A stretch of DNA of 62,759 nucleotides from positions 1-62,759 of the forward strand of contig NZ_JACHLI010000039.1 in NCBI RefSeq assembly GCF_014204515.1, read 5' to 3'. The position numbers and the translations under genes are program-made. Shown here piece after piece: positions 7,309 through 15,584 of the stretch (positions are counted from its first letter, which is position 1; each line of letters starts with the position of its first letter). This stretch comes from Pseudomonas nitroreducens. Lineage in GTDB: Bacteria; Pseudomonadota; Gammaproteobacteria; Pseudomonadales; Pseudomonadaceae. The notes beneath the pieces are model-generated. The model saw only the letters and a program-made list of their open reading frames with translations, was not told the origin of the DNA and made no database searches.

Positions 7309-8079
7309 ATGGACAAATCACCTTCATCGACGCTGGCCGACCGTCTGAAACAGGCGATGGCCTCGCGCAATCTCAAGCAGGAAACCCTGGCCGAAGCCGC
7401 CGGGGTTTCGCAGAACACCATCCACAAGCTGACCTCGGGGAAAGCGCAGAGCACCCGCAAGCTGATCGAGATCGCCAGCGCGCTGGGGGTCTCGCCGACC
7501 TGGCTGGCCACCGGCGACGGCACGCCGACACCGGGCGCCAGCGCACCCGCGCCGCGCCCCGCCGATGGCAGCCCGCTGCGACTGGAACCGCTGCACCCAT
7601 GGGATAGCGACACACCGCTGGACGAGGACGAAGTGGAACTACGCCTGTACAAGGAAGTGGAACTGGCGGCCGGTGCCGGGCGCACTGCGGTGCGCGAGAT
7701 AGAGGGGCGCAAGCTGCGTTTTTCGTACGCCACACTGCGCGCCGCGGGGGTCGATCCGGCCGCGGCGATCTGCGCCCAGCTCACCGGCAACAGCATGGAG
7801 CCGCTGATCATGGATGGCTCCACCATCGGCATCGACACGGCCACCACGCACATCACCGACGGCGAGATCTACGCCCTGGAGCACGAGGGCATGCTGCGGG
7901 TGAAGTTCGTCTATCGCCTGCCCGGTGGCGGCATCCGTCTGCGCAGCTTCAACCGCGACGAATACCCCGACGAGGAGTACCCGCCGGAGCAGTTCGACAG
8001 CGGGCAGATCCGCATGATCGGCTGGGTCTTCTGGTGGTCCACGGTGCGCCATCGCCGGGCGCCTACCCTGGTGCGCTGA
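7309..8079 (+). CDS. prtR: LexA/CI-type tailocin repressor PrtR
   Basis: SOS-sensitive repressor, 256 aa, the same length as P. aeruginosa PrtR. The N-terminal XRE helix-turn-helix covers residues ~10-65 (LKQETLAEAAGVSQNTIHKL). The C-terminal S24 peptidase domain has catalytic Ser162 in GNSMEPL and Lys199 in LRVKF; Ala-Gly pairs at 121-124 are the likely autocleavage site. In P. aeruginosa, RecA-stimulated self-cleavage frees prtN and so pyocin genes. Divergent from the ptrB operon, with its own promoter upstream and a UUCG terminator downstream. Confidence 0.88.
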   Translation: MDKSPSSTLADRLKQAMASRNLKQETLAEAAGVSQNTIHKLTSGKAQSTRKLIEIASALGVSPTWLATGDGTPTPGASAPAPRPADGSPLRLEPLHPWDSDTPLDEDEVELRLYKEVELAAGAGRTAVREIEGRKLRFSYATLRAAGVDPAAAICAQLTGNSMEPLIMDGSTIGIDTATTHITDGEIYALEHEGMLRVKFVYRLPGGGIRLRSFNRDEYPDEEYPPEQFDSGQIRMIGWVFWWSTVRHRRAPTLVR

Positions 8080-8093
8080 ATCCTACGCAGCAG

Positions 8094-8119
8094 GAAAACC
8101 CCGCTTCGGCGGGGTTTTC
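8094..8119 (+). terminator. prtR terminator
   Basis: 11-bp perfect stem, GAAAACCCCGC / GCGGGGTTTTC, closed by the stable TTCG tetraloop and followed by TTT. It separates prtR from prtN. Confidence 0.9.
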
Positions 8120-8131
8120 TTTGCCTGGCGA

Positions 8132-8162
8132 TTGAAGAGAAATACAACTTTTGCTATATTTA
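8132..8162 (+). promoter_or_regulatory. prtN promoter with PrtR-like operator
   Basis: Candidate -35 TTGAAG (8132-8137), 17-nt spacer and -10 TATATT (8155-8160), 39 nt upstream of prtN. ACAACTTTTGCTATATTTA (8144-8162) overlaps the -10 and matches the prtR upstream site, as expected for repression of prtN by PrtR. Confidence 0.65.
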
Positions 8163-8198
8163 CTTCTGTCGCCACCACCATCGGAACAGGAGAGTCCC

Positions 8199-8525
8199 AT
8201 GCAGTCGACCATCGATATTCGCCCCGCCCCGCGCCCGGAGACGGTGAGCCTGGTCTATCAGATCTTCGGGGATGTCCTGGTGCCGCTGGAGCAGGTGCGC
8301 GAGCGCTGGTTCCGCAACCTGAACCGGGAGAACTTCAGCAAGGCGCTGTCCTGCGGGCGCATCGCCCTGCCGGTGACCACGCTGGATGACAGCCACAAGG
8401 CGATGCAGTACGTCGCGGTGGATCACCTGGCGGCCTATGTGGAAGAGCGCTCGCAACAGGCGGATGCCGCCTTGGCCAAGCGCAAGGCGAACCTGCAGGT
8501 GGTGGAGGCGCGGCAGGCGGGGTGA
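8199..8525 (+). CDS. prtN: tailocin transcriptional activator PrtN
   Basis: Activator of pyocin-type genes, 108 aa. The region VYQIFGDVLVPLEQVRERWF followed by NRENFSKALSCGRIALPV matches the PrtN (pyocin activator) family as I recall it. I chose ATG 8199 because GGAGAG lies just upstream and the promoter -10 falls inside the longer open frame. P. aeruginosa PrtN binds P-boxes ahead of structural genes. It converges on trpE, and the gap between them carries repeats and a terminator. Confidence 0.82.
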   Translation: MQSTIDIRPAPRPETVSLVYQIFGDVLVPLEQVRERWFRNLNRENFSKALSCGRIALPVTTLDDSHKAMQYVAVDHLAAYVEERSQQADAALAKRKANLQVVEARQAG

Positions 8526-8540
8526 TTTCACTGCTGAGCG

Positions 8541-8622
8541 TGTAGGAGCGAGCTTGCTCGCGAACGGAGTTTCGCCGGGTGTTGCGTTGCTGGGCGGGTT
8601 CGCGAGCAAGCTCGCTCCTACG
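8541..8622. repeat. inverted REP pair
   Basis: GTAGGAGCGAGCTTGCTCG and its reverse complement face each other across ~35 nt. This is a Pseudomonas REP-type motif that recurs at 61092-61181. Confidence 0.85.
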
Positions 8623-8653
8623 AAAAGCGGTCTCCCCTGGCGACTTCTGCGCG

Positions 8654-8777
8654 GGGTTTGCCCTCACCCCAGCCCTCTCCCAGAGGGAGAGGGGGCTATC
8701 GGTGCCCGCTGATGCTTTGGTTTCATCCTGCGTCGAACAGTGCCCTCCTCGCCAGAGGAGCGAGGCGCGCAGCCAGA
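8654..8777 (+). repeat. ~125-nt dispersed palindromic repeat, copy 1
   Basis: Begins CCCTCACCCCAGCCCTCTCC and holds an inner inverted GGGAGAGGG. The reverse complement of 61206-61337 aligns to it over most of its length (by eye roughly three quarters identical), including GGTTTCATCCTGCG. A REP-like fragment (GTAGGAGCGGACCC) follows near 8792. No ORF in this 8526-8867 gap. Confidence 0.7.
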
Positions 8778-8821
8778 GGGCTTTTGATCTGGTAGGAGCG
8801 GACCCGGTGATAACGGCCAAT

Positions 8822-8849
8822 AAAAAGCCCCGCCGAAGCGGGGCTTTTT
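8822..8849. terminator. bidirectional terminator between prtN and trpE
   Basis: 12-bp perfect stem, AAAAAGCCCCGC / GCGGGGCTTTTT, with a CGAA tetraloop and U-rich ends on both strands. It lies 18 nt past the trpE stop and serves both convergent units. Confidence 0.9.
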
Positions 8850-8867
8850 CATCGAGCAGGAAACCAC

Positions 8868-10361
8868 TCAGTCACGGCCATGCACCTTGGCGGTGTGTTC
8901 GGCCAGCGCCACCGCACGGAACATCGCGCGGCGCTTGTTGATGGTTTCTTCCCACTCCGCCGCCGGCAACGAGTCGGCGACGATGCCGCCGCCGGCCTGG
9001 ACGTGGAGTTCGCCGTTCTTGATCACCGCGGTGCGGATGGCGATGGCGGTGTCCATGTTGCCGTTCCAGGCGAGGTAGCCCACGGCGCCGCCGTAGATGC
9101 CGCGCTTGACCGGCTCCAGCTCGTCGATGATCTCCATGGCGCGGATCTTCGGCGCACCGGAGAGGGTGCCGGCCGGCAGGATGGCGCGCAGGGCGTCCAT
9201 GGCCGACAGTTCCGGCTTGAGCTGGCCGTTCACGTTGGAAACGATGTGCATGACGTTGGAGTAGCGCTCGATCACCATCCGCTCGGTAACCTTCACCGTA
9301 CCGGTGTCGGACACGCGGCCGACGTCATTGCGGCCCAGGTCGATGAGCATCAGGTGCTCGGCGATTTCCTTGGCGTCGGACAGCAGGTCTTCTTCCAGCG
9401 CGCGGTCGGCTTCCTCGGTCGCACCACGCGGGCGGGTGCCGGCGATGGGGCGCACGGTGACTTCGCCATCCTCGACGCGCACCAGCACTTCCGGCGAACT
9501 GCCGACAACGTGGAAGTCGCCGAAGTTGAAGAAGTACATGTAGGGCGTCGGGTTGAAGCAGCGCAGCGCACGGTACAGGTCGATGGGCGCGGCGGCGAAG
9601 TCGATGGACATGCGCTGCGACGGCACCACCTGCATGCAATCGCCAGCGAGGATGTATTCCTTCACGGTATCGACGGCGCGCTCGTAGTCCTCGCGGGTGA
9701 AGCTGGCGCGGAACTGCGGTTCCGGGGCGTTCACCGCGCTGAAGTCCAGACCGCGGCGCGGAGTGATCGGCTGGCGCAGGCGCTCCAGCAGCTCGTCCAG
9801 TTGCGCCAGGCCCTGGTCGTAGGCGTCGGCCTGGGCCGGGTCGGCGAGGACGATCGCATGCATCTTGCCGGCGAGGTTGTCGAACACGACGACCGCGTCG
9901 GAGACCATCAGCAGGATATCGGGATTGTTCAGCGGATCGGGGTTCGGGCACTGCGCCAGGCGCTGCTCGACGTAGCGCACGCAGTCATAGCCGAAGTAGC
10001 CGACCAGCCCGCCGTTGAAGCGCGGCAGGCCGGCGATGGTCGGCACCCGGTAGCGCTCCTTGAACTCCTCGACGAACGCCAGCGGATCGGCGCATTCGAA
10101 GCTCTCGGTTTCGACGCCGTCGACCTTGATGCTCGCCTGGTGGCCATACACGCGCAGCACGGTGCGGCTGGGCAGGCCGATGATCGAGTAGCGGCCCCAC
10201 TTCTCGCCGCCCTGCACGGATTCGAGCAGGTAGGTGTTCGCACCGTCGGCGAGCTTCAGGTAGATCGACAGCGGGGTGTCGAAGTCGGCAAGGGTTTCGC
10301 AGGTCAGCGGAATGCGGTTGTAGCCTTCGGCGGCCAGGCGCTGGAATTCTTCGCGGGTCAT
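8868..10361 (-). CDS. trpE: anthranilate synthase component I
   Basis: Converts chorismate to anthranilate with the glutamine amidotransferase TrpG; first step of tryptophan synthesis. 497 aa. The feedback-site signature LLES is at residues ~39-42. Chorismate-binding blocks include AGDCMQVVPSQR, VRPIAGTRPRG, LMLIDLGRNDVGR and LPAGTLSGAPKIRAMEII. I chose MTREEFQRLA at 10361 with GAGG upstream; the longer frame has no support. Third gene of rpe-gph-trpE, 72 nt after gph, whose last codons form a trp-leader-like peptide. Confidence 0.95.
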   Translation of the reverse strand: MTREEFQRLAAEGYNRIPLTCETLADFDTPLSIYLKLADGANTYLLESVQGGEKWGRYSIIGLPSRTVLRVYGHQASIKVDGVETESFECADPLAFVEEFKERYRVPTIAGLPRFNGGLVGYFGYDCVRYVEQRLAQCPNPDPLNNPDILLMVSDAVVVFDNLAGKMHAIVLADPAQADAYDQGLAQLDELLERLRQPITPRRGLDFSAVNAPEPQFRASFTREDYERAVDTVKEYILAGDCMQVVPSQRMSIDFAAAPIDLYRALRCFNPTPYMYFFNFGDFHVVGSSPEVLVRVEDGEVTVRPIAGTRPRGATEEADRALEEDLLSDAKEIAEHLMLIDLGRNDVGRVSDTGTVKVTERMVIERYSNVMHIVSNVNGQLKPELSAMDALRAILPAGTLSGAPKIRAMEIIDELEPVKRGIYGGAVGYLAWNGNMDTAIAIRTAVIKNGELHVQAGGGIVADSLPAAEWEETINKRRAMFRAVALAEHTAKVHGRD

Positions 10362-10433
10362 GATCAGCCTCGTGGAATGAGGAGGTAACGGACTTGGGTG
10401 CACACACGCGCCGGGCGTACCGGCCAAAGGATG

Positions 10434-10478
10434 TCAGGCGCGCCAGCGCCAGCGGGCCAGGGCCTTGATGACTTTCAT
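10434..10478 (-). promoter_or_regulatory. trp leader-like peptide MKVIKALARWRWRA fused to gph
   Basis: The last 14 codons of gph begin with an in-frame ATG and read like a classical Trp leader, with UGG codons at leader positions 10 and 12, ending 72 nt before trpE. A further Trp lies just upstream. A downstream GCCGG/CCGGC hairpin exists but has no U tract, so intrinsic attenuation is not evident. Confidence 0.45.
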
Positions 10479-11252
10479 CCAGAGGGTGTGGGGAGCCGTT
10501 TCCACGGTGCTGTCTCGCTGAGCGGGGTTGGAGCGGGAGTCGGGCAACACTATCGCGTTGCCAGGGCCGAAGCAAGGCAGCAGATCGTACAGGTTGTCCA
10601 GCACCAGCGACGGGCTTTCCTCGGTGATCGGGCGGCCGTGGTTGTAGCCGTAGGTCAGGCCGACGCTGCGCACACCGGCGGCCTTGGCGGCGAGGATATC
10701 GTTGCGCGAGTCGCCGACGAACAGCGCCTCTTCGGCCGACACGCCGGCCATCTTCATCACGAACAGCAGCGCGGCCGGGTCGGGCTTCTGCTGCGGCAGG
10801 GTGTCGCCGCCGATGATCCAGCGGAAGAACTTGCCCAGCTTCATCTCGTCCAGCAGCGGTGCGACGAAGCGCTCGGGCTTGTTGGTGATCAGCGCCAGCT
10901 CGACGCCGCGCTTCTTCAGCCATTTCAGGGTATCGATGACGCCGGGGTAGACCACGGTGAGTTCGTGGCTGTCGGCGTAGGCGTCCATGAACAGTTCCAG
11001 GGCGCGCTCGGTGTCTTCCTCGCTGACGCCTTCGTGCTCGATGTCATTGGCCAGGGCGCGGCGCACCAGTACCCGCGCGCCGTTGCCGACCCAGTGACGC
11101 ACGGCATCCAGGCCGGCCGGCTGGCGCCCCAGCGCCAGCAGCATCTTGTCCACCGCGGCGGCGAGATCCGGGACCGAATCCACCAGGGTGCCGTCCAGAT
11201 CGAACATCACCAGACGCGGCAGCCCGGCGAACGGCAGTTGTGCAGCACTCAT
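10434..11252 (-). CDS. gph: phosphoglycolate phosphatase (HAD family)
   Basis: HAD-superfamily hydrolase that dephosphorylates 2-phosphoglycolate. 272 aa. Motif I is FDLDGTLVDS (nucleophile Asp near residue 18), motif II is ALITNKPE, and motifs III/IV are QKPDP and FVGDSRNDILAAKAAG. The HAD core ends near residue 227 (LYDLLPC). A ~45-residue low-complexity tail follows, ending HTLWMKVIKALARWRWRA. The ATG at 11252 shares one base with the rpe TGA (TGATG). The tail probably exists because the trp leader region is in frame. Confidence 0.9.
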   Translation of the reverse strand: MSAAQLPFAGLPRLVMFDLDGTLVDSVPDLAAAVDKMLLALGRQPAGLDAVRHWVGNGARVLVRRALANDIEHEGVSEEDTERALELFMDAYADSHELTVVYPGVIDTLKWLKKRGVELALITNKPERFVAPLLDEMKLGKFFRWIIGGDTLPQQKPDPAALLFVMKMAGVSAEEALFVGDSRNDILAAKAAGVRSVGLTYGYNHGRPITEESPSLVLDNLYDLLPCFGPGNAIVLPDSRSNPAQRDSTVETAPHTLWMKVIKALARWRWRA

Positions 11253-11926
11253 CACTTGCGCGCCTGCGCCAGCTCAGCGTGCATGGCGCGGATGACCTCG
11301 GAGTAGTCCGGTGCATTGAAGATGGCGGAACCGGCGACGAAGGTGTCGGCGCCCGCTGCGGCGATCTCGCGGATGTTCTTCACGTTGACCCCGCCGTCGA
11401 TCTCCAGGCGGATGTCGCGGCCGGAGGCGTCGATCAGCGCGCGGGCTTCGCGCAGCTTGTCGAGGGTGCCGGGGATGAACTTCTGCCCGCCGAAGCCGGG
11501 GTTCACGCTCATCAGCAGGACCATGTCGATCTTGTCCATCACGTACTTGAGCGCGTCCAGCGAGGTGGCCGGGTTGAACACCAGGCCGGCCTTGCAGCCG
11601 CCGTCCTTGATCAGTTGCAGGGAGCGGTCGATGTGCTGCGAGGCTTCCGGGTGGAAGGTGATGTAGGTGGCGCCGGCTTCGATGAAGTCGCCGATGATGC
11701 GGTCCACCGGGGAGACCATCAGGTGCACGTCGATGGGCGCGGTGACGCCGTATTTGCGCAGCGCCGTGCAGACCATCGGGCCGATGGTCAGGTTCGGCAC
11801 GTAGTGGTTGTCCATCACATCGAAGTGGACGATGTCGGCACCGGCAGCGAGCACCTTGTCCACATCCTCGCCCAGGCGGGCGAAGTCGGCGGAAAGGATC
11901 GACGGAGCGATGGCGTAGGGTTGCAT
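11252..11926 (-). CDS. rpe: ribulose-phosphate 3-epimerase
   Basis: Interconverts ribulose 5-phosphate and xylulose 5-phosphate in the pentose phosphate pathway. 224 aa TIM barrel. Signatures are APSILSADFARLG, HFDVMDNHYVPNLTIGP, DVHLMVSP, MSVNPGFGGQKF and LEIDGGVN, with metal-binding His and Asp residues in HFDVMD and DVHLM. The ATG at 11926 gives the family start MQPYAIAPS; the long upstream open frame lacks support. First gene of rpe-gph-trpE. Confidence 0.95.
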   Translation of the reverse strand: MQPYAIAPSILSADFARLGEDVDKVLAAGADIVHFDVMDNHYVPNLTIGPMVCTALRKYGVTAPIDVHLMVSPVDRIIGDFIEAGATYITFHPEASQHIDRSLQLIKDGGCKAGLVFNPATSLDALKYVMDKIDMVLLMSVNPGFGGQKFIPGTLDKLREARALIDASGRDIRLEIDGGVNVKNIREIAAAGADTFVAGSAIFNAPDYSEVIRAMHAELAQARK

Positions 11927-12066
11927 GGCGCACCTCTGTGGGCGGAAATCACGGATGGCGCGCATTGTAGCCGCTGGAGCGGCCCGAAGGGGATTCGACC
12001 GATAGCCGAGGCGAAAAGTGCAGGAGGGAGCGGAAAAACGCTGAATGGTCAGGCAGACAGCCGGGC

Positions 12067-12120
12067 AAAAAAAATCGCGGCTCGGTCCCGCCCCTGTGGG
12101 TGAGCACAGGGACGGAGCCG
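12067..12120 (-). terminator. terminator of the agt ABC operon
   Basis: CGGCTC / GAGCCG outer stem with an inner CCTGTG / CACAGG stem, followed on the minus strand by eight U (plus-strand A8 at 12067-12074). It lies ~20 nt beyond the last permease. Confidence 0.85.
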
Positions 12121-12138
12121 TCCGCGAAACACTGTGAA

Positions 12139-12966
12139 TCAGGAAGTCGGTGCGGTACGCAGTTTCTCGCTGCGGCCTCGCAGCCACTCGAGGGTCAGCA
12201 GGAGCAGGACGGAGAAGCCGATCAGCAGGGTCGCCGCGGCGGCGATGGTCGGGCTGAGGTTCTCGCGGATGCCGCTGAACATCTGGCGCGGCAGGGTGGC
12301 CTGCTCGGGGCCGGCGAGGAACAGGGTCACCACCACTTCGTCAAACGACGTGGCGAAGGCGAACAGCGCGCCGGAGATCACCCCGGGAGCGATCAGCGGC
12401 AGGGTGACCTTGAAGAAGGTCAGCACCGGCGGCGCACCCAGGCTGGCGGCGGCGCGCACCAGGTTGTAGTTGAAGCCCTGCAGGGTCGCCGACACGGTGA
12501 TGATAACGAAGGGCACACCGAGCACCGCGTGGACGATGATCAGCGAGATGTAGCTGTTGCCCAGGCCCAGCGGCGCGAAGAACAGGTAGCTGGCGACACC
12601 GATGATCACCACCGGCACCACCATCGGCGAGATCACCAGACTCATGATCAGCGCCTTGCCGCGGAAGTCGCCGCGGGTCAGGCCGATCGATGCCAGGGTG
12701 CCGAAGACCATCGCCAGCACCGTGGCCGCCGGGGCGACGATGATGCTGTTGGTCAGCGCGCGCATCCACTCGGCGGAGTTGAAGAAGTCGGCGTACCAGC
12801 GCAGGGAGAAGCCCTGCAGCGGGTAGACCAGGAAGGTGCCGGAGTTGAACGACAGCGGCACGATGACCAGTACCGGCAGCACCAGGAACAGCAGGATCAG
12901 GCCGCAGAGGATGCGCAGGGTGTAGAACCACACGCGCTCGACCGGGGACATGTACGGGCTCAGCAT
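12139..12966 (-). CDS. agtD: ABC transporter permease (PotC type)
   Basis: Inner-membrane permease, 275 aa, of the spermidine/putrescine PotC type. About six hydrophobic spans are visible, starting LRILCGLILLFLVLPVLVIV. The EAA-loop pattern A-A-A-S-L-G-A-P-P-V-L-T-F-F-K-V-T-L-P sits near residue 190 and contacts the ATPase. Start at 12966 follows GAGGAG. Last gene of the operon. In P. aeruginosa the corresponding agt genes take up 4-aminobutyrate and 5-aminovalerate; the symbol rests on synteny. Confidence 0.85.
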   Translation of the reverse strand: MLSPYMSPVERVWFYTLRILCGLILLFLVLPVLVIVPLSFNSGTFLVYPLQGFSLRWYADFFNSAEWMRALTNSIIVAPAATVLAMVFGTLASIGLTRGDFRGKALIMSLVISPMVVPVVIIGVASYLFFAPLGLGNSYISLIIVHAVLGVPFVIITVSATLQGFNYNLVRAAASLGAPPVLTFFKVTLPLIAPGVISGALFAFATSFDEVVVTLFLAGPEQATLPRQMFSGIRENLSPTIAAAATLLIGFSVLLLLTLEWLRGRSEKLRTAPTS

Positions 12967-12982
12967 CTTCTTGTTCTCCTCA

Positions 12983-14230
12983 TCAGCCCAGGCGCAGGCG
13001 GCTTGCGCCCACCAGCCAGCCGTAGATCACGTAGAGCACCAGGGTGGCGAACAGCAGCAGGCCGCCCAGGGCCGTGGCCATGCCCCAGTTGATGGTGGTG
13101 TTGGTGTAGAAGGCGACGAAGTAGCTGACCATCTGGTCGTTCGGGCTGCCCAGCAGCGCCGGGGTGATGTAGTAGCCGATCGACAGGATGAACACCAGCA
13201 GGCAACCGGCGCCGACACCGGCCACGGTTTGCGGGAAGTAGACCTTCCAGAAGCTGGTGAACGGATGGCAGCCCAGCGAGATCGCGGCGCGCATGTAGCT
13301 GGGGGAGATGCCCTTCATCACGCTGTAGATCGGCAGGATCATGAACGGCAGCATGATGTGGACCATCGAGATGTACACGCCGGTGCGGTTGAACACCAGC
13401 TGCAGCGGCTGGTCGATCAGGCCCATCTTCAGCAGGGCGCCGTTGATCAGGCCGCCCGACTGCAACAGCACGATCCACGCGGCGACGCGCACCAGGATCG
13501 AGGTCCAGAACGGCAGCAGCACCATGATCATCAGCAGGTTGGACTTGCGGGTCGGCAGGATCGCCAGCAGGTAGGCCAGCGGGTAGGCCAGCGCCAGGCA
13601 GATCAGGGTGATCACTGCGCCCATCCAGAAGGTGCGGGCGAAGATGTCCAGGTAGATCGACTGGTCGGGCGTGGCGCGGGCGATTTCGCCCAGGTCATCG
13701 ATGCGGTGATCGAGCGCCGCCAGCAGGTAATACGGCGTGATGGAGCTGGCGTTGCGGCGGATCGCCTGCCAGTAGGCCGGATCGCCCCAGCGCTCGTCCA
13801 GTGCCTCCATGGCGTCCTTGTACGACGCCGGCTGCTCCTTGAACGGCAGCGCGCGGGCGGTCTTGGAGAGCAGGCTGCGGTAGCCGGCCAGCTCCATGTT
13901 CAGGCGCTTGGAGAGGTCACCGATGGTCTGGTTCTTGCGCGCGGCGACCAGGTCGTCGCTCAGCGCTTTATAGACGTCGTCCGAGGGCAGCGACTTGCCG
14001 TCCCAGGAGGCGATGGCATTGACGGTCAGCGGCATCGCACCGACGACCTCGGGGTTGTTCACGCTCTTGTAGAGCAGTGCCGCGATGGGCACGAGGAAGG
14101 TCAGCAGGAGGAAGACCAGCAGGGGCAGGACCAGCGCCTGGGACTTCAGGCGGTTCATCCGCTCCGCGCGCGCCAGGCGCTGCTTGAGGGTGGGGCCGGC
14201 GACCTCGTTCATCGACACAGCGGTGGCCAT
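12983..14230 (-). CDS. agtC: ABC transporter permease (PotB type)
   Basis: Inner-membrane permease, 415 aa, longer than PotB because of a ~150-residue insert between the first membrane span (ALVLPLLVFLLLTFLVPIAAL) and the remaining spans. The insert would be periplasmic and contains repeated charged helices. The EAA loop is A-A-I-S-L-G-C-H-P-F-T-S-F-W-K-V-Y-F-P. I chose MATAVSMNEV at 14230 (CGGAG upstream). It sits 16 nt before the second permease and 238 nt after the binding-protein gene, a gap full of inverted repeats. Confidence 0.85.
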   Translation of the reverse strand: MATAVSMNEVAGPTLKQRLARAERMNRLKSQALVLPLLVFLLLTFLVPIAALLYKSVNNPEVVGAMPLTVNAIASWDGKSLPSDDVYKALSDDLVAARKNQTIGDLSKRLNMELAGYRSLLSKTARALPFKEQPASYKDAMEALDERWGDPAYWQAIRRNASSITPYYLLAALDHRIDDLGEIARATPDQSIYLDIFARTFWMGAVITLICLALAYPLAYLLAILPTRKSNLLMIMVLLPFWTSILVRVAAWIVLLQSGGLINGALLKMGLIDQPLQLVFNRTGVYISMVHIMLPFMILPIYSVMKGISPSYMRAAISLGCHPFTSFWKVYFPQTVAGVGAGCLLVFILSIGYYITPALLGSPNDQMVSYFVAFYTNTTINWGMATALGGLLLFATLVLYVIYGWLVGASRLRLG

Positions 14231-14249
14231 AGCGAACTCCGGTAAAACG

Positions 14250-14267
14250 GGCCGCCCAAGGGCGGCC
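14250..14267 (-). repeat. hairpin ahead of the PotB-type permease
   Basis: GGCCGCC / GGCGGCC stem around CAAG, ~20 nt before the permease start, followed on the minus strand by GTTTT. Two more GC-rich inverted repeats lie at about 14290-14345. Likely lowers permease output relative to the binding protein. Confidence 0.5.
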
Positions 14268-14355
14268 AAGGTGTGGTGTCAGGAGGAGCCGCCGCGAGGG
14301 GGCGGCGGCCCCGGTCCGCCACGGTCCGGGAGGCCGTGGCGGTATGGCACTGCGA

Positions 14356-14468
14356 GAGTCGTCGACAAAACTGAGCGAAGCGCTTCTGGCTGGACGCCTG
14401 GCCGCAGACAGTACCTGTCAGTACGGCAAGGCCAGGCAACAACGCCAGAACAGTTTTGCCGGCGACTC
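14356..14468 (-). repeat. long imperfect inverted repeat after the binding-protein gene
   Basis: Outer arms GAGTCGTCGACAAAACTG (14356-14373) and its near complement (14451-14468) match 16 of 18; inner arms TTCTGGC/GCCAGAA and GCCTGGCC/GGCCAGGC continue the stem. It abuts the stop codon at 14469, so the binding-protein mRNA ends in a very stable structure. Confidence 0.8.
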
Positions 14469-15518
14469 TTACTTGGCAGCCCAGGCGTTGAAGCGCTGTT
14501 CCAGCTGCTCGCCGTAGTCCGCCCAGAAGGTCACGTCCATACCCACCTGGTTCTCCATGTTTTCCGGAGTGGTCGGCATGTCCTTGAGCAGCTCCTTGCT
14601 CAGCAGCGGTACGGCGTTCTTGTTGACCGGGCCGTAGGCGATGTTCTCGGAGTAGGTCTTCTGCTGCTCGGGCTGGACCGAGAAGGCGATGAACTTCAGG
14701 CTCTCGTCGACCTTCTTGGCGCCCTTGGGGATGGCCCAGGCGTCGAAGTCGTAGATGCCGCCGTTCCAGACGATCTTCAGGTTGCTCTCTTTCTGCACGG
14801 CGGCGATGCGGCCGTTGTAGGCGGAGCTCATGACCACGTCACCCGAAGCGAGGTACTGCGGCGGCTGGGCGCCGGCTTCCCACCACTGGATGTTCGGCTT
14901 GATCTGGTCGAGTTTCTTGAAGGCGCGATCCTGACCCTCTTTGGTGGCCAGCACCTTGTAGACGTCCTTGGGCGCAACGCCGTCGGCCATCAGGGCGAAT
15001 TCCAGGGTGTACTTGGCGCCCTTGCGCAGGCCGCGCTTGCCGGGGAATTTGCTGGTGTCCCAGAAATCGGCCCAGCTGGTCGGTGCGGTCTTCAGCTTGT
15101 CGGCGTTGTAGGCCAACACGGTGGACCAGACGAAGAAGCCGACGCCGCAGTTGCTCACGGCACCCGGCACGTAATCTTCAGCCTTGCCGAGGATGGCCGG
15201 GTCGATGGTTTCGAACAGGCCTTCGTCACAGCCGCGGGCCAGTTCCGGCGACTCGACTTCCACCAGGTCCCAGGAGACGCTGTTGGTGTCGACCATGGCC
15301 TTCACCTTGGCCATCTCGCCGTTGTATTCGCCGGCGACGATCTTGTTGCCGGTGCTCTTTTCGTAGGGGCCGTAGAACGCCTTCACCTGGGCGTTCTTGT
15401 TGGCGCCGCCGAAGGACACCACGGTCAGGTCGGTGGCGGCCATGGACTGGGCCGCGAAGGCCACGCCCAGGGTCAGCGCCGCGAGTTTGAGCCCCGATGC
15501 TTTCAAGGACTTCGACAT
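14469..15518 (-). CDS. agtB: ABC transporter substrate-binding protein
   Basis: Periplasmic binding protein of the PotD/spermidine-putrescine class, 349 aa, with a signal peptide ending AAQSMA-ATD near residue 28. Mature start TDLTVVSFGGANKNAQ. It shares long stretches with the product of 16885-17922 (for instance SWADFWDT, FPGKRGLR and LEFALMADGVAPKDVYKVLA), so the two are paralogues. ATG at 15518 with GGAGA upstream. The transcript ends in a large inverted repeat before the permeases. Likely ligands are GABA/aminovalerate by synteny. Confidence 0.86.
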   Translation of the reverse strand: MSKSLKASGLKLAALTLGVAFAAQSMAATDLTVVSFGGANKNAQVKAFYGPYEKSTGNKIVAGEYNGEMAKVKAMVDTNSVSWDLVEVESPELARGCDEGLFETIDPAILGKAEDYVPGAVSNCGVGFFVWSTVLAYNADKLKTAPTSWADFWDTSKFPGKRGLRKGAKYTLEFALMADGVAPKDVYKVLATKEGQDRAFKKLDQIKPNIQWWEAGAQPPQYLASGDVVMSSAYNGRIAAVQKESNLKIVWNGGIYDFDAWAIPKGAKKVDESLKFIAFSVQPEQQKTYSENIAYGPVNKNAVPLLSKELLKDMPTTPENMENQVGMDVTFWADYGEQLEQRFNAWAAK

Positions 15519-15584
15519 TATTGTTGTCTCCACAGTGTGCAGGTTTGTTTTTCTTGGATGCGTCCGGGAGTGGCCGGGGCGCTG

